Assembly (NCBI RefSeq): GCF_047675955.1
Contig: NC_132926.1
Coordinates: forward strand, 15,691,326 to 15,755,325
DNA length: 64,000 bases
Direction of reading: 5' to 3'
From: Chlorocebus sabaeus
Taxonomy: Eukaryota; Chordata; Mammalia; Primates; Cercopithecidae
In this document: positions 1 to 10,852 of the stretch, one piece after another
How the letters are laid out: each line of letters begins with the position of its first letter
Numbering within the stretch: position 1 is the stretch's first letter
Made by a program: the position numbers and the translations under genes
Notes under the pieces: generated by a model
What the model was told of the DNA's origin: nothing
Databases searched by the model: none
Seen by the model: the letters and a program-made list of their open reading frames with translations, nothing else

Positions 1-357
1 GCATATCTGAATTGCCACCATCACTGCTGTTGTGCTTTGGAGCCATTACTAGGTAAAATAAGGGTGACTTGAACCCAACTACTGATAACTGAGGTGGCTG
101 CTAAGTGACTAATGGGCAGGTAGCGTCTACAGGGTGAGCAAGCAAGACAAAGGAATGATTCACATACAGGGAGGAAAGGAGCAGGGTGGGGCAGGTGATG
201 CAAAATTTCATCACACTACTGAGAACAGTGTGTGATTGAAAACTTATGAGTTGTTAATTTCTGGAAATTTCCATTTAATGTTTTCAGACCGTAGTTGTTA
301 ACTGGAGTAACTGAAACCATGGAAAGCAAAACCATGGGATTTGGGGATTACTGTATT
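1..357 (-). mobile_element. Tigger-type (pogo/Tc1-mariner) DNA transposon, 5' end
   Basis: Read on the minus strand, the element begins at about 357 with a terminal motif (TACAGTAATCCCCAAATCCC) and runs off the left edge of the window. On the minus strand, 46-1 reads as the start of a transposase frame (MAPKHNSSDGG...), which matches the usual Tigger transposase opening. Only the first 15 or so codons are in the window, so coding state cannot be judged. A second fragment of the same family, in the same orientation, lies at 40576-40740. Family assignment is from recalled consensus; the exact Tigger subfamily is not resolved. Confidence 0.75.
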
Positions 358-1073
358 TAGATAATATATTTACATAGATATAGCAAACATTGCTATATAC
401 CAGATACAGTAAGCATATTATTTTGTTTTCATGTATAATCAATCAATAAATAACTATTTGGTGCCTAACATGTATAGTCATCAGGCTAGGCAATGGACAT
501 TTTTGCCTTTAAAAAAAAAAATGTAGTGGAGAGAGGAAAACAAGGAACAGACAATTAAAATTCATTGTAATAAACTATTCTAATAGAGTGCACTTGTTAT
601 ATTTTTAGAGGATTTTATGAAATATCCTACAATATTCTTCTTCGAAGACCATTGAACATTTCCTAAAGGATTTTCATGAACAAATATTTGTCTCACCACT
701 AAAAATGCAAGCCTTTTAAGGATAAGGTTTGTGTAAATACTATATATGATATATAAATACTATATATGATACTACATGTATAGTATTTCCTAATGTGCTT
801 CTCATATTTTTATGAACATCCTATTTGCCAAAAATACATTTTTGACTATTAATAAATTAATTTTACTATTAAGTATGCAAGACTGTCACAATTAATTCAC
901 CAAACTTTTCTTGATATCTTATAGTCGATAGTTCAGGTACTGTTATGAGGATAAGTGAAATAACATCTTATAAATTTGCTTTATCTTTTCAAAAAGTTGT
1001 GAGGAATAACTGCTTAATAGTGGGAAAAAATAAGCTAATAAATAATTGATGCATAGTCCACACAATGCCATTG
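358..1073. other. Unassigned AT-rich sequence
   Basis: No repeat family or gene is recognised apart from a small 20-bp tandem duplication at 735-774. Confidence 0.5.
735..774. repeat. 20-bp tandem duplication
   Basis: Two adjacent copies of an AT-rich 20-bp unit beginning AAATACTATATATGAT, differing only at the last bases of the second copy. Confidence 0.8.
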
Positions 1074-1078
1074 AGTAT

Positions 1079-1723
1079 TGATATGTTTGGATCTGTGTTT
1101 CCACCCGAATCTCATGTTGAATTGTAATCCCCAGGGTTGGAGGTGGGGCCTGGTGGGAGGTTATTGGATCATGGATGCAGTAGTTCTCATGATACCTGGT
1201 TGTTGAAAAGCGTGTGGCACCTCCCCCTTTTCTCTCTTCCTTCCATTCCAGCCACGTAAGACCAGCCTGCTTCCTTTTGGGCTTCTGCCATGATTGAAAG
1301 TTTCCTGAGGCCTTCCCAGAAGCCATTATGCTTCCTGTACAGCCTGCAGAACTGTAAGTCAGTTAAGCCTCTTCATTGGCTAGGAGTGGTGGCTTATTCT
1401 GTAATCCCAGCAGTTTGAGAGGCCAAGGCAGGTGGATCACCTGAAGTCAGGAGTTTGAGACCAGCCTGGTCAACATAGTGAAATCCTGGGCATGGTGGTG
1501 GGAGCCTGCAATCCCAGCTCCTTGGGAGGCTGAGGCAGGAGAATCACTTGAACCCGGAAGGCAGAGGTTGCAGTGAGCCAAGATTGTGCCTTTGTACTTC
1601 AGCCTGGGCGACAAGAGTGAGACTCTGTCTCAAAAACAAACAAACAATAAAACAAAACCTTTTCATTATAAATTACGCAGTCTCAGGTAATTCTTTATAG
1701 CAGTGTGAGAACTGACTAATACG
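1079..1723 (+). mobile_element. MaLR solo LTR (MST/THE1 group)
   Basis: The sequence starts TGATATGTTTGG and ends near GACTAATACG, the usual ends of MST/THE1 LTRs. In between are the family's typical blocks (GTAATCCCCAGGGTTGGAGG, GCTTCTGCCATGATTG, TTATAAATTACGCAGTCTCAG). A 5-bp target-site duplication AGTAT flanks it (1074-1078 and 1724-1728), the size expected for ERVL-MaLR elements. It is a solo LTR, interrupted by the Alu at 1378-1657. MSTA versus MSTB is not resolved. Confidence 0.85.
1378..1657 (+). mobile_element. Alu, sense, inserted in the MaLR LTR
   Basis: Starts GGCTAGGAGTGGTGGCTTAT and ends in a CAAACAAACAATAAAACA tail. The duplication CCTCTTCATT (1368-1377) / CCTTTTCATT (1658-1667) flanks it. 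The block joining the middle of the left monomer to the right monomer (normally CTCTACTAAAAATAC) is deleted. Confidence 0.95.
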
Positions 1724-1794
1724 AGTATCTAATAAGTTTTCCATCAAAGAAGAGTAGAGATTGTAGTAGATTGATATTAACATGAGTGTTGGGA

Positions 1795-1905
1795 GGTCTA
1801 AGTTTGCAGTCCAACTCTAGAAAAATGGCTTATCTAAGTGTGGGCAAGCCAGTTGTCCCTAGGCCTTGGGTTACTCATCTGTCAAATAAGTGAGCTTTCT
1901 GAATT
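1795..1905 (+). mobile_element. MIR-like fragment
   Basis: Faint match to the MIR core (GTGTGGGCAAGCCAGTTGTCCC, then CTCATCTGTCAAATAAG). Old and weak. Confidence 0.4.
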
Positions 1906-2189
1906 CTCAAAACTGTGGGATCTATCAGACACAGAATTTCCCACTTCCTCCGTGAGCTTCTGATATGCCTGCCCAAGAGTTGGGTGCAGGGAGGAGATGG
2001 AGAGCTTGATTTGATACCTTCAGGTTCAGAGTGGTGTTCTTGGTGAGCCCCTATTAATGATGAACAATTTACTTTTGGAGCATGGAACCAGAAAGAAGAG
2101 AAACAAAGAACTAGGTTATTCCTCAGATCCATTTGTAGCCACACCAGACCAATCTGGCTCAACTTTTACAAAGTTATGAGTGATTGTTC

Positions 2190-2625
2190 AGTTGCCACGA
2201 ACCCTCAGGTCATATAACCTGAACATGCTCAAATGAAGCAAGTGTGAAACCACAGGGGAATCTAATTGCTTGGGTGAGGAGCTGGCACTGAAATTAAGAA
2301 ATGGGTACCATATGGCAGGATCCAGGATCCAATCAGATCTGGCATCACACCATGGAAAAATCCAGTCAGATCATGACTCTCAACATCATCTCATTGTACT
2401 ATCCAATCAGATCACCCCTGATTGCCTTATGCTTATAAAACCTGACCCATCCTCCAGCCTGGGGAAGCATTGCTTTGGGAGCTATTCCTGGTGTTCTTCT
2501 TACTTGTTGCAAGGAATAAAATTCGCTTGTGAAACCCTCCTTGGTTGTTATCATTGGGCTGTCACTCGCCAAGTGACACTTGGGCTGTCACTCCCACCAT
2601 TGTGTGGGTTAACACCTTCAGCTGT
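2190..2625 (+). mobile_element. ERV1-type LTR, subfamily unresolved
   Basis: The region has the architecture of a gammaretroviral LTR: an upstream part with repeated CCAATCAGATC-type blocks (about 2328, 2361, 2403), a possible promoter TTATAAAACC at about 2432, a polyadenylation signal AATAAA at 2515-2520, and a downstream block that partly repeats itself (GGGCTGTCACT at about 2557 and 2584). Boundaries are approximate and no target duplication was identified. No internal retroviral sequence adjoins, so it is probably a solo LTR. Confidence 0.6.
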
Positions 2626-3197
2626 GCAGTGGATGAAATGCCAGGGTCTCTCCCTAGACCGTGTTTCCTCTGGACCTTCTTGTATGTTTGGTCTGAACAC
2701 TTTCTCCCATCTTGCTCTTTCAGTCCTGGGTCTATAGTCCCTTATGTGTCCACAGCAATTCGAGCCATTTAAATTTAGGTTTTAGGTGTCTTAGACAGCC
2801 TCTGTGACCTAAACACTCATGACTCTATCTCCTCACCAAATGTTCTCTCTCCTTTATCCCATTCTCTCAAAATACTGCTTGAGGGCTCACCCTTATCCAG
2901 GAAGCCATTTCTACCTAAAGTATAATATTAACGTTTAGTAAAGCATTAACCAACTCAGATAATCTGCTTGTATTTTCACAGCAGCTTTCACATTTTCAAG
3001 ATGAGTCATAAGTGGTGAATTTATATACTTACTGTTGGGGAGGGAAGCTGTGAGAGGGAACACATTTTAAGGAAGTGGGATCATTTAGCTCTTCAACATT
3101 TACACTTTGAAATTCCTCGAGTAGAAAATACTTTCAGTCTGGGATGCTGTTTGCATAGTTATTGAAGTATCTTGCCATTCATCCAAGTATGTGCTGA
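2626..3197. other. Unassigned sequence
   Basis: No gene, RNA or repeat family recognised. Confidence 0.5.
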
Positions 3198-3330
3198 TGA
3201 CTAGCAGCAATGACATTTTTGGAAATGTAGAATCTTAGGCCCCTCCCCAGTCCCACAGAACCAGAATCTGTATTTTAACAAGATCCCCTAATGATGATAC
3301 TTAGGAACACTGAAGTTTGAGAAGCAGTGA
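3198..3330 (+). mobile_element. MER5A (hAT-Charlie) fragment
   Basis: Contains the MER5A signature blocks CCAGAATCTGTATTTTAACA and GAAGTTTGAGAAGCAGTG, with the typical AGGCCCCTCCCCAG box before them. Non-autonomous DNA transposon relic without coding capacity. Confidence 0.75.
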
Positions 3331-3734
3331 TATATCACATAGGCAAAAGTTCTCTACTGTTTGGATAAATGCATTAGTAACATTGCCTTTACAAAGAGGA
3401 TGAGATAGATAATGTCTAAACACAACAGGCTGAATCTCATCAATGAACACACAATCTCGCCAGTCAACACTGCACCTCCTGTTCTCTGGGAGAATTCTGT
3501 ACCATTCATAAATAACTGGGGCAATGGAACATACCAAAAAAGATACATAGAGTTTGTAATCTGTACCTAACTGCTTCTACTCTAAACTTCCTTACTCTTT
3601 TTTGACTTGTCCTGTTTACCCATATGCCTGTGTTCCCTAGGGAGATTAAAGACACTTTGGTAGAAAAGAAAAAGAGATTATACATCTTTCCTTTCTTCCC
3701 ATCTCAAACTTCTCCCTCATCCCATAGTAGCCAA
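3331..3734. other. Unassigned sequence
   Basis: No recognisable gene or repeat. The open frames on the minus strand here are short and have no recognisable domain. Confidence 0.5.
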
Positions 3735-4605
3735 TGTAGGGAGACCCCCTGAAACTATTGCTACAGAGTGAAAGATGAAATGCTCCTGATTATTGTAAAT
3801 ACAAAATTGCATGCAGGATTGTGTAAAGACAGTGCCAATTTGGACTGCCAGAATGAGCTAACAGTGCGTGATGTGCTTCCCCCTGCAGAGAGCCTACGAA
3901 CAGACGTGCAGTCAGAAAGGTTTCACATCACCAATATTCCTATCCCAGAAAAGCAGATGTTCATAGTTCTGGGAGTGGAATGCGACCCTTGAGGAGAGCC
4001 TATAAATGGATGCATGAGGGGCGCCTGTTCATATGGATAAGATAGGGCTATAAAGGCCCTCCTCTTGCCACGGCTCTTCTAGGCCTCTTTAGGGTTAAGG
4101 CATACTCCCTTCTGAGAATTTCTGGTCTAACCGGTTATCTAGCTTTACATCCTGTTTCTATGGATTGTTCGTAACCAACTTTTGCTGCAACTGTTACTGC
4201 TGATTAATATCTTGCTAATCATAGGTTATGGAAAGACTGTGTTTCTGTTTTAAGGCTCTGTTAGAAATTACTGATGCACACACTGTATTGTAAATTCTTA
4301 TCTCTGTATACTGTAATTATGCATACAGATGTTATGTTAAAGAATTACTTCATCCCCATGTGACCATCTCACCTCATAATCGAATGACCCTAAATCCCTC
4401 ACTGACCTATCCCAACCCTCACTAAACCTAATAATAAATGCTGGTATATCCAGTACATTGGCAGCACCACGGGACCAGAAGGTGGTGACCCCCCTGGACC
4501 CAGTTTTCACTCTCTTGTGTGTGTTTATTATTTCTCAACCTGCCGATCTGCCTGGGAACGAAGAAAGAGCCCTGTTGCATTGTGGGCTGCTGATCAGATC
4601 CTACA
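3735..4605 (+). mobile_element. ERVK-class solo LTR (MER11/LTR13-like)
   Basis: An apparently full-length LTR of about 870 bp beginning TGTAGGGAGACCCCC and ending GATCAGATCCTACA. It has two TATA-like boxes (TATAAA at 4001, TATAAAG at 4049-4055) and a polyadenylation signal AATAAA at 4433-4438. It also has the CTGCCGATCTGCCTGGGA and GTTGCATTGTGGGCTGCTG blocks typical of betaretroviral LTRs. No internal viral sequence flanks it, so it is a solo LTR left by recombination. I recall the sequence as closest to HERVK11-type MER11 LTRs but cannot exclude LTR13/14. No matching 6-bp duplication is obvious. The open frame inside it (3768-3992) is chance. Confidence 0.75.
4001..4055 (+). promoter_or_regulatory. 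Candidate LTR promoter core
   Basis: Two TATA-like motifs, TATAAA at 4001 and TATAAAG at 4049-4055, sit about 380-430 bp upstream of the LTR polyadenylation signal. The second, in a GGCTATAAAGGCCC context, is the better candidate. Activity cannot be judged from sequence. Confidence 0.4.
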
Positions 4606-4792
4606 ATAACCTAATATAGTATAGTCTACATACATGGTATTAAAGAAATATTTGTTGAACTTTTAATAAAGGATCAATAGAGACAATTTTACTATGAAAG
4701 ATGCTTCTTTTACCCACAGGAAACAGAGCAAGGGAAAGACATATACTACATTGTCATATAGCAGAGAACTACAACCTTTGACCTTGCTTTTG

Positions 4793-4970
4793 TTAATAAA
4801 GCTTAATAAAGCTTAATTTATCCTTGTGCGTTTACGTAGTCTGTGGCTGCTTTTGTGCTGCAGTGATGGAGTTGAGGAGTTAAGACAGAGACCAGATGGG
4901 CCATAGTGACTAAACATGTACTAAAACATGTACTATCTGGACATATACAGAGAAAGTTTGCCAACCCCCA
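4793..4970. mobile_element. hAT-Charlie MITE relic (MER58/MER30-like)
   Basis: Contains GTAGTCTGTGGCTGC, GAGTTAAGACAGAGACCAGA and the terminal TACTATCTGG...GAAAGTTTGCCAACCCC of this non-autonomous hAT group. It has the same orientation as 31366-31628 and the opposite orientation to 22912-23245. Its left end is missing. Confidence 0.65.
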
Positions 4971-5699
4971 TCACAGAGCTTGGGCCTGGGTCCTTAAAGC
5001 TACTCAACATTAGATTGTGTAGGATATCACTGCTGACCTCCTTGGGCTGGTTAACACAGCAAGGATGACCTAAATTGCACAAGGCAAGGATTTAATTGAG
5101 GCATGAAAAGTCCTTTCAGGAGAAGCAAAAGTAGCCAGCAGTGAGTCTCCTTCCTGGTCTTTCAAGCCCAGACTCTTTTTCATAGAACATTTAATACAAC
5201 ATTTGAGTAGCACCAAAGTTTAACTTACACTTTGATGATCAAAACACATTCTCCTCCCTCGTCTTCCTCTAAACGATATGTAATTGAGTAAATTCTGGAA
5301 AAGCATTCAAACAACTTGTTCTGTGAACCTTAACATTCCCCAGTATGGCCTCCCCTCAGCTCTGCCTTCATGTGTGTGCCCACAAATCTTCTGAACCCCC
5401 AGAGGGAAGGAAAAACTCTCTGCAGGACCTCTCTCTCGAACTCTGCTTAAATTACACTTCTATAGCCTGAAGAGTCATTCAAAATAGCTTGTACCATCTC
5501 ACCAGGCAAAGTCTGCTAATATTTTCCTTATATCTGAGACTTTTGTCCCCTAAACATAATTGAAGATTCTTTTGCATTTTCTTGTTTTTGTATACTCATC
5601 TAATTTATCCACCAGAGTTCAATCAGAAAAGTGGATACCTAATATCAAATGTTTAATAAAATGTATAAGTAGCACTTCATTTATATTTCAGTATTTATT
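4971..5699. other. Unassigned sequence
   Basis: Nothing recognisable before the TTA/CTA-rich stretch at about 5690-5717 that served as the Alu target. Confidence 0.5.
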
Positions 5700-5717
5700 A
5701 TTACTATTACTATTCTT

Positions 5718-6010
5718 TTTTTCTTTTTCTTGAGATGAGTCTCGCTCTGTCCCTCAGGCTGGAATATAGTAGTGTGATCTCGGCTCACTGCAACCTCCGT
5801 CTCCTGGGTTCAAACGATTCTCCTGCCTCAGCCTCCCGAGTAGCTGGGATTACAGGAGCCCACCATGACGCCCAGCTAATTTTTGTATTTTTAGTAGAGA
5901 TGGGGTTTCTCTGTGTTGGTCAGGCTGGTCTCGAACTCCCGACCTTGTGATCCACCTGTCTCAGTCTCCCAAAGTTCTGGGATTACAAGTGTGAGCCACT
6001 GCACCTGGCC
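5718..6010 (-). mobile_element. Alu, antisense (AluS-like)
   Basis: Complete antisense Alu from its T-rich tail to CTGCACCTGGCC. The 18-bp duplication ATTACTATTACTATTCTT occurs at 5700-5717 and 6016-6033. Confidence 0.95.
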
Positions 6011-6033
6011 ATAATATTACTATTACTATTCTT

Positions 6034-7139
6034 CTGCTTTGCATATACTGCTACTGAACACTGTGAGATTTCTAAGATAGGATTTCTCAGTCAAATTTTT
6101 CATTAAAGAAGATATTTGCTATTTATCAATTGGATGGAGTCAGTAGAACAGGTTGGAGCCAAACTTGTGCCTCTACTTCCAGTCAGTGCCTCTCATCTTT
6201 GTCTTTCTTCTCTGGGAGTTAGGATCAGGATCATGGTTGCAATCTCACAACAACTCCCCCAACCCACTAGGAGGACACATACTTCATCTAATTGGGCCAG
6301 CTAGAGCAGCCCTTGGCCGGTTTTGCTTCCACCTGCCTAAATTTGAAATGTCCTGAGGAGGGCTATTCTAAATGTAAATTTTAAGTCTTTTTCAAGTCAT
6401 TTACCTTTCTGTGTCAAGGATTTGCTAAAGAGAGAAAGTGCATTACATGGATATAGATTTCCACGAACATTGCCAACGTTGGTCACATAATTCTTTGTGA
6501 GTCATTTTGATTGTTTTAAATATATATGGACAGATCAAATACAAAGACGGCAGTGGCCCTGAACCCAACTACTTATTATTGCCTGCCAATACGAATGAGC
6601 CAATTTGGTTATTCACCTTTGTTAGAGTTAAATGCGAGTTACAGACCTTCTCACACACTCAGTAACAGGTTACAGTAAAAACAAGTGCCAAGGCAAATTC
6701 AGCTCAACATATAGGCATTTATTAGTATGAAAGCCTAGGACAGTCATACATTCCAGTGCCAGGCTTCCAGCCTTTTAAGTGCTCCAAGAGTGCCCCGAGT
6801 AAACCGTATGATTAAGGCAGGTGCTTTCAGCAGGATTTGGCTAACCATATAGTTAGAAGGCCTAATTAATCAGTAACCTAATATCCTGGGAATACCATCT
6901 ACTGTTTTCTCTCAATTCTTAATTTCCTGCAACATCAGGGAGTACCTCTGCAATATTTTACCAGTGCACATGTCTTGCACATCACAGATTTTTAATGATA
7001 TACTCTTAATCTCTTTTGTTATTTAACAAGACCCCAGTGTTGTTCATAGATAAAGATAGCTAAGTTTCTATAATAGCTGCCTCTGGACTGTGACCTTTTG
7101 TATGCAATGTGTACACCTGATTAGGACAACTAACTGTCC
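6034..7139. other. Unassigned sequence
   Basis: About 1.1 kb without a recognisable gene, RNA or repeat. Open frames are short and overlap in different phases. Confidence 0.5.
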
Positions 7140-7346
7140 TGCTATGGTTTGGATGTTTGTCCTCCAAAACGCGTGTTGAAATGTGATCCTCAACGTTGGA
7201 GGTGGGGCCTAATGGGATGTGCTTGGGTCTTGGGAACGGATCCCTCACGAACGGCTTGGTGCTGTTCTCAGAGTAATGAGTGAGTTCTCACTCTACTAGT
7301 TCCCATGAGAATTCCTCCAAGAGCTGGTTATTAAAAAGAACCTGGC

Positions 7347-7647
7347 GGCCGGGTGCGGTGGCTCATGCCTGTAATCCCACCACTTTGGGAGGCCGAAGCA
7401 GGTGGATCACAAGATCAGGAGTTCGAGACCAGCCTGATCAACATGGTGAAACCCCATCTTTACTAAAAATAAAAAAATTAGCTGGAAGTGGTGGCACACA
7501 TGAGGCTGAGGCAGGAGAGTCACTTGAACCCAGGAGGCAGAGGTTGCAGTGAGCCAAGACCCCACTGCACTCCAGCCTGGGCAACAGAGTGAGACCCCAT
7601 CTCAAAAATAAATAAATAAATAAAATAATAATTATAATCATAATCAT
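7347..7647 (+). mobile_element. Alu, sense, in the MaLR 5' LTR
   Basis: Starts GGCCGGGTGCGGTGGCTCAT and ends in an AAATAAATAAAT tail running into ATAATCATAATC. The target duplication AAAAAGAACCTG / AAAAAGAAGCTG (right copy 7648-7659) fits. The right monomer lacks the usual TGTAATCCCAGCTACTC block. Confidence 0.95.
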
Positions 7648-7824
7648 AAAAAGAAGCTGACACCTCTCCCCTCTCTTGACTCCCATGTCACCATGTGATC
7701 TCTGCATATGCTGGTTTCCCTTCACCTTCCTCTATGAATGAAAGCAGCATAAGACCCTCGTCAGAAGCAGATACTGGTGCCATGCTTCTTATAGAGCCTG
7801 AAGAACCATGAGCCAAATAAAACT

Positions 7825-8111
7825 TCTTTTTTTGGTTTTTTGAGATAGAGTCTCACTCTGTTACCCAGTGGTACGATCTCAGCTCATGGCAACCTCTGTC
7901 TCCTGGGTTCAAGCGATTTTCCTGCTGTAGCCTCTCAAGTAGCTGGGATTACAGGTACCCACCACCACACCCGGCTAATATTTGCATTTTTAGTAGACAT
8001 GGGGTTTCACCATGTTGACCAGGTTGGTCTGAAACTCCTGACCTCAAGTGATCCGCCCACCTTGACCTCCCAAAGTGGTGGGATTACAGGCGTAAGCCAC
8101 CGCGCCCGGCC
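7825..8111 (-). mobile_element. Alu, antisense, in the MaLR 5' LTR
   Basis: Runs from a broken T tract (TTTTTTTGGTTTTTT) to CCGCGCCCGGCC. LTR sequence resumes immediately with TAAAACTCTTTCC, repeating the left flank TAAAACTTCTT as target duplication. Confidence 0.95.
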
Positions 8112-8181
8112 TAAAACTCTTTCCTTTACAAATTACCCAGCCTCAGGTATTCCTTTACAACAACACAATTGGAGTAAGAAA

Positions 8182-10057
8182 ATTGATACTGAGGAGTGGG
8201 ACATTGCTATAAAGATACCTGAAAATATGGAAGCAGCTTTGGAACAGAGCAACAGACAGAGATTGGAAGACATTGGAGGGTTCATTGGAAGACAGGAAGA
8301 GGAGGGAACATTTGGAACTCTTAGAGCTTGTTTAAGTGATTGTGACTAAAATGCTAGTAAAGACCATAATTATCAGGTCTCAGATGGAAATGAGGAACTT
8401 TTTGGAAACTAGAGCAAAGGTCATCCTTGTTCCGTCATAGCAAAGAACTTGGCTGTATTGTGTCTATGCCCTACAGCTACGTGAAAAGCTGAACGTACAA
8501 GTGGTGATCTAGGGTATATGGCAGAAGAAATAATTTCTTTTTTCTTTTTCTTTTTTTTTTTTAATTTTTTTTAATAAAGAATTTTGCTCTTGTTGCCCCA
8601 GCTGGAGTGTAATGGCACTGTCTCGGCTCACTGCAACCTCTGCTTCCCAGGTTCAAGTGATTCTCCTGCCTCAGCCTCCCGAGTATCTGAGATTACAGGC
8701 ATGCACCACTACACCCAGCTAATTTTTTGTGTATTTTTAGTAGAGACGGTATTTCACCATGTTGAACAGGCTGGTCTCAAACTCCTGACCTCAGGTGATC
8801 CTCCTGCCTTGGCCTCCCAAAGTGCTGGGATTACAGGCATGAGCCACCAAGTCCGAAGAAATTTATAAACAGCAAAGCATTCAAGAAGTGACATGATCAC
8901 TTTTAACAACCTGCAATCAGATACAGGAGCAATACAATGACCTAAAGTTGGAATTTATAATTAAAAAAGAAACAGGGCACAACAATTTTAAAAATTTGCA
9001 ACTTGGACATGTGATAGAGAAGAAAAAAGCATTTTAAAGTGAGAAATCCAAGAGCACTGTGGAGAAAGAGAGATTAGCATACCTTAAAAGTAGATAGGCG
9101 ATAAGAGTAAAAGAAAAAAAAAAGGGGGGGAAAAAGACCCCAAAGACATTTCAGAAATCTTTGAGGTAGGCTTTCCCTAGATACCCTAGGTCGAGGGCTC
9201 AAAGGGCCCCCAAGTACTACTCAGGTTGCATCTCTGGAGGGGGCAAGCTGTAAGCCTTGGTGGCTTCAATGTAGTGTTAATTCTGAGGATGGGCAGAATG
9301 CAAGAGTGAGGAAGCTGGGCAGCTTCCACCTAGATTTCAGAGGATGTGTTGCTAAGTCCGGGTGCCTAGGCAGAAGCGTGATGCAGGAGTGGAGAGTTGC
9401 AAAGAGACTCTATCAAGACAATGCCAAGCAGAAATGTGGGGATGGAGCCACCACAGAGAGTCTTTGCCAGGGCACTACCTTGTGGAATAGTGGGAGCAGA
9501 GCTACTGCCCTGCTTATAGAATTATAGAACCTGCCCAGAATTATAGAACCACTGGTAGCACGTACCCTCAGTCTGGAAAAGCCACAAGCATTCAATTCTA
9601 ACGCATTAAAGCAGCCGTGTAGCCTGCACCTAGCAAAGCCATGGAATTGGAGCTGCCCAAGACTTTGGAAGGCAACTTCACACTAGTGTACCTGGAATGA
9701 AGGGAGATCATTTTGGAGCGTTAGGATTTGATGTCTGCCCTGCTGGCTTTTGACTTGTGTGGGGCCTGTTATTCCTTTATTTTGGTTGATTTCTCCCTTT
9801 TGGAATGGGAGTGTTAACCCAATGCCTGTACAACCATTGTATCCTGGAAAAAAATAATTTGTTTTTTATTTTGCAGGCTCATAGTGGAAGGAACTTGACT
9901 TGAGTCTCATATGAGTCTTTAGACTTTAGACCTTGAGACTTTAGACTTCGGACTTTTGAGTTGAGGATGGAATAAGTTAAGACTTTTGGGGACTAAAAGA
10001 GATAATTGCATTTTGCAATGTGAGAAGGACATGAGGTTTGTGGGACCAGGAGTGGAA
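8182..10057 (+). pseudogene. MaLR internal region, decayed gag-like relic
   Basis: Begins ATTGATACTGAGGAGTGGG directly after the 5' LTR and runs to GGGACCAGGAGTGGAA before the 3' LTR. Landmarks of MST/THE1-type internal sequence appear in order, including CATTCAAGAAGTGACATG, GATTTCAGAGGATGTG and GATCATTTTGGAGCGTTAGG. Stops and frameshifts break all frames; the longest remnants are about 60-100 codons. MaLR internals have no pol gene even when intact. A G-run (about 9125-9132) and a short duplicated block (TAGAATTATAGAACC-like, about 9518-9550) are local additions. Confidence 0.8.
8535..8855 (-). mobile_element. Alu, antisense, in the MaLR internal region
   Basis: Long degenerate T-rich tail (8535-8578) then an antisense Alu ending GAGCCACCAAGTCCG. 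The following AAGAAATTTATAA resembles the left flank GAAGAAATAATTT, a probable decayed target duplication. Confidence 0.93.
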
Positions 10058-10460
10058 TGCTATAGTTTGGATGTTTGTTCTCCAAACCTTATTTTGAAAT
10101 GTAATCCCCAGTGTTGGAGGTGTTAGAGTCACAAAGGTAAACCCCTCATGAATGGCTTGGTGCTGTCCTCAAGGTATTGAGTGAGTTCTTACTCTATTAG
10201 TTCCCTGAGAGATTGTTGTTAAAAACAGCCTTACACCTTCCCCTCTCTTTCCTGCTTCCTCTTCCATGTGATCTCTGCACACATCAGCTCCCCTTTACCT
10301 ACTGCCTTGAGAGGAAGCAGCCAGTGGCCCTCACCAGATGCAGATGCTAGCACCATGTTTTTTGTACAGCCTACAGAACCATGAGCCAAATAAACCTCTT
10401 TTCTTTATAAAATACTCAGCCTCAGGTATTCCTTTGTAGCAACACAAAGGGACAAAGACA
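10058..10460 (+). mobile_element. 3' LTR of the MaLR provirus
   Basis: Starts TGCTATAGTTTGGATGTTTG and ends GGGACAAAGACA. It carries the same ordered blocks as the 5' LTR (CAGCCTACAGAACCATGAGC, AATAAA at 10389-10394, CTCAGCCTCAGGTATTCCTT). The segment after GTTGGAGGTG differs from the 5' copy, lacking most of the GGGGCCTAATGGGATG block. Confidence 0.85.
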
Positions 10461-10689
10461 CCCCCCTAGGTCTTATATTGAAAGAAATACGAGTATATAT
10501 ATCACACTGGCTGTGCTGAAGAAATTTCAGTGTTAGTTACAAACTAGATAACATTTCCCATGTTCTCACTATCTCCGATTTGGCACTTATTCATTTTCTC
10601 AGCCAAAGGAACATGCACTGGGCTCAAGCTCTGTATGATACATGGGTTATAACACCTAGAGCTTTGTCCTCCAGCAGCCTCGCCACTCA

Positions 10690-10842
10690 AAGCGTGGTCA
10701 ATGAATCCACAGCATTCGCATCATCTGGGATCTTGTTAGAAATGTATAAACTCAGGCCCTACCCAATATCCTCTGAATCAGAGTTACCTTAACAAGGTAC
10801 CCCGGTGCCCCATGCATGTGAATGTTTTCAGATGCATGGTCT
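10690..10842 (+). mobile_element. MER5A-like hAT MITE, left member of an inverted pair
   Basis: CATCATCTGGGATCTTGTTA, then CTCAGGCCCTACCC and TGAATCAGAG, in the plus order of MER5A. Diverged from consensus. Confidence 0.65.
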
Positions 10843-10852
10843 AGGAGGGTAG

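Larger units (their letters stand above)
7140..8181 (+). mobile_element. 5' LTR of the MaLR provirus (MLT1A/MSTD-like), split by two Alus
   Basis: Starts TGCTATGGTTTGGATGTTTG, resumes after the first Alu with CACCTCTCCCCTCTCTTGAC and GAGCCTGAAGAACCATGAGC, and ends after the second Alu with TTACCCAGCCTCAGGTATTC. The same blocks recur in order in the 3' LTR. Polyadenylation-like AATAAA lies just before the second Alu. Confidence 0.85.
7140..10460 (+). mobile_element. Complete MaLR provirus (MLT1/MST type), LTR-internal-LTR
   Basis: Two similar LTRs in the same orientation (7140-8181 and 10058-10460) bracket an internal region (8182-10057) that follows the known MaLR internal sequence throughout. 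Three Alus have since landed in it: two in the 5' LTR and one in the internal part. Most MaLR copies survive as solo LTRs, so a two-LTR copy is less usual. No open gag- or pol-like frame survives. A clear 5-bp target duplication is not visible (TGTCC before, CCCCC after). MaLR elements belong to the ERVL superfamily and this copy is inert. Confidence 0.85.

Noticed and set aside
2270..2772. 155-codon frame, one of the longest in the window
   Set aside because: It runs across the ERV1-type LTR and adjoining sequence, with no domain and no support as an exon.
3768..3992. 74-codon open frame in the ERVK-type LTR
   Set aside because: It lies entirely in LTR sequence upstream of the probable promoter, and such LTRs do not encode a protein there.
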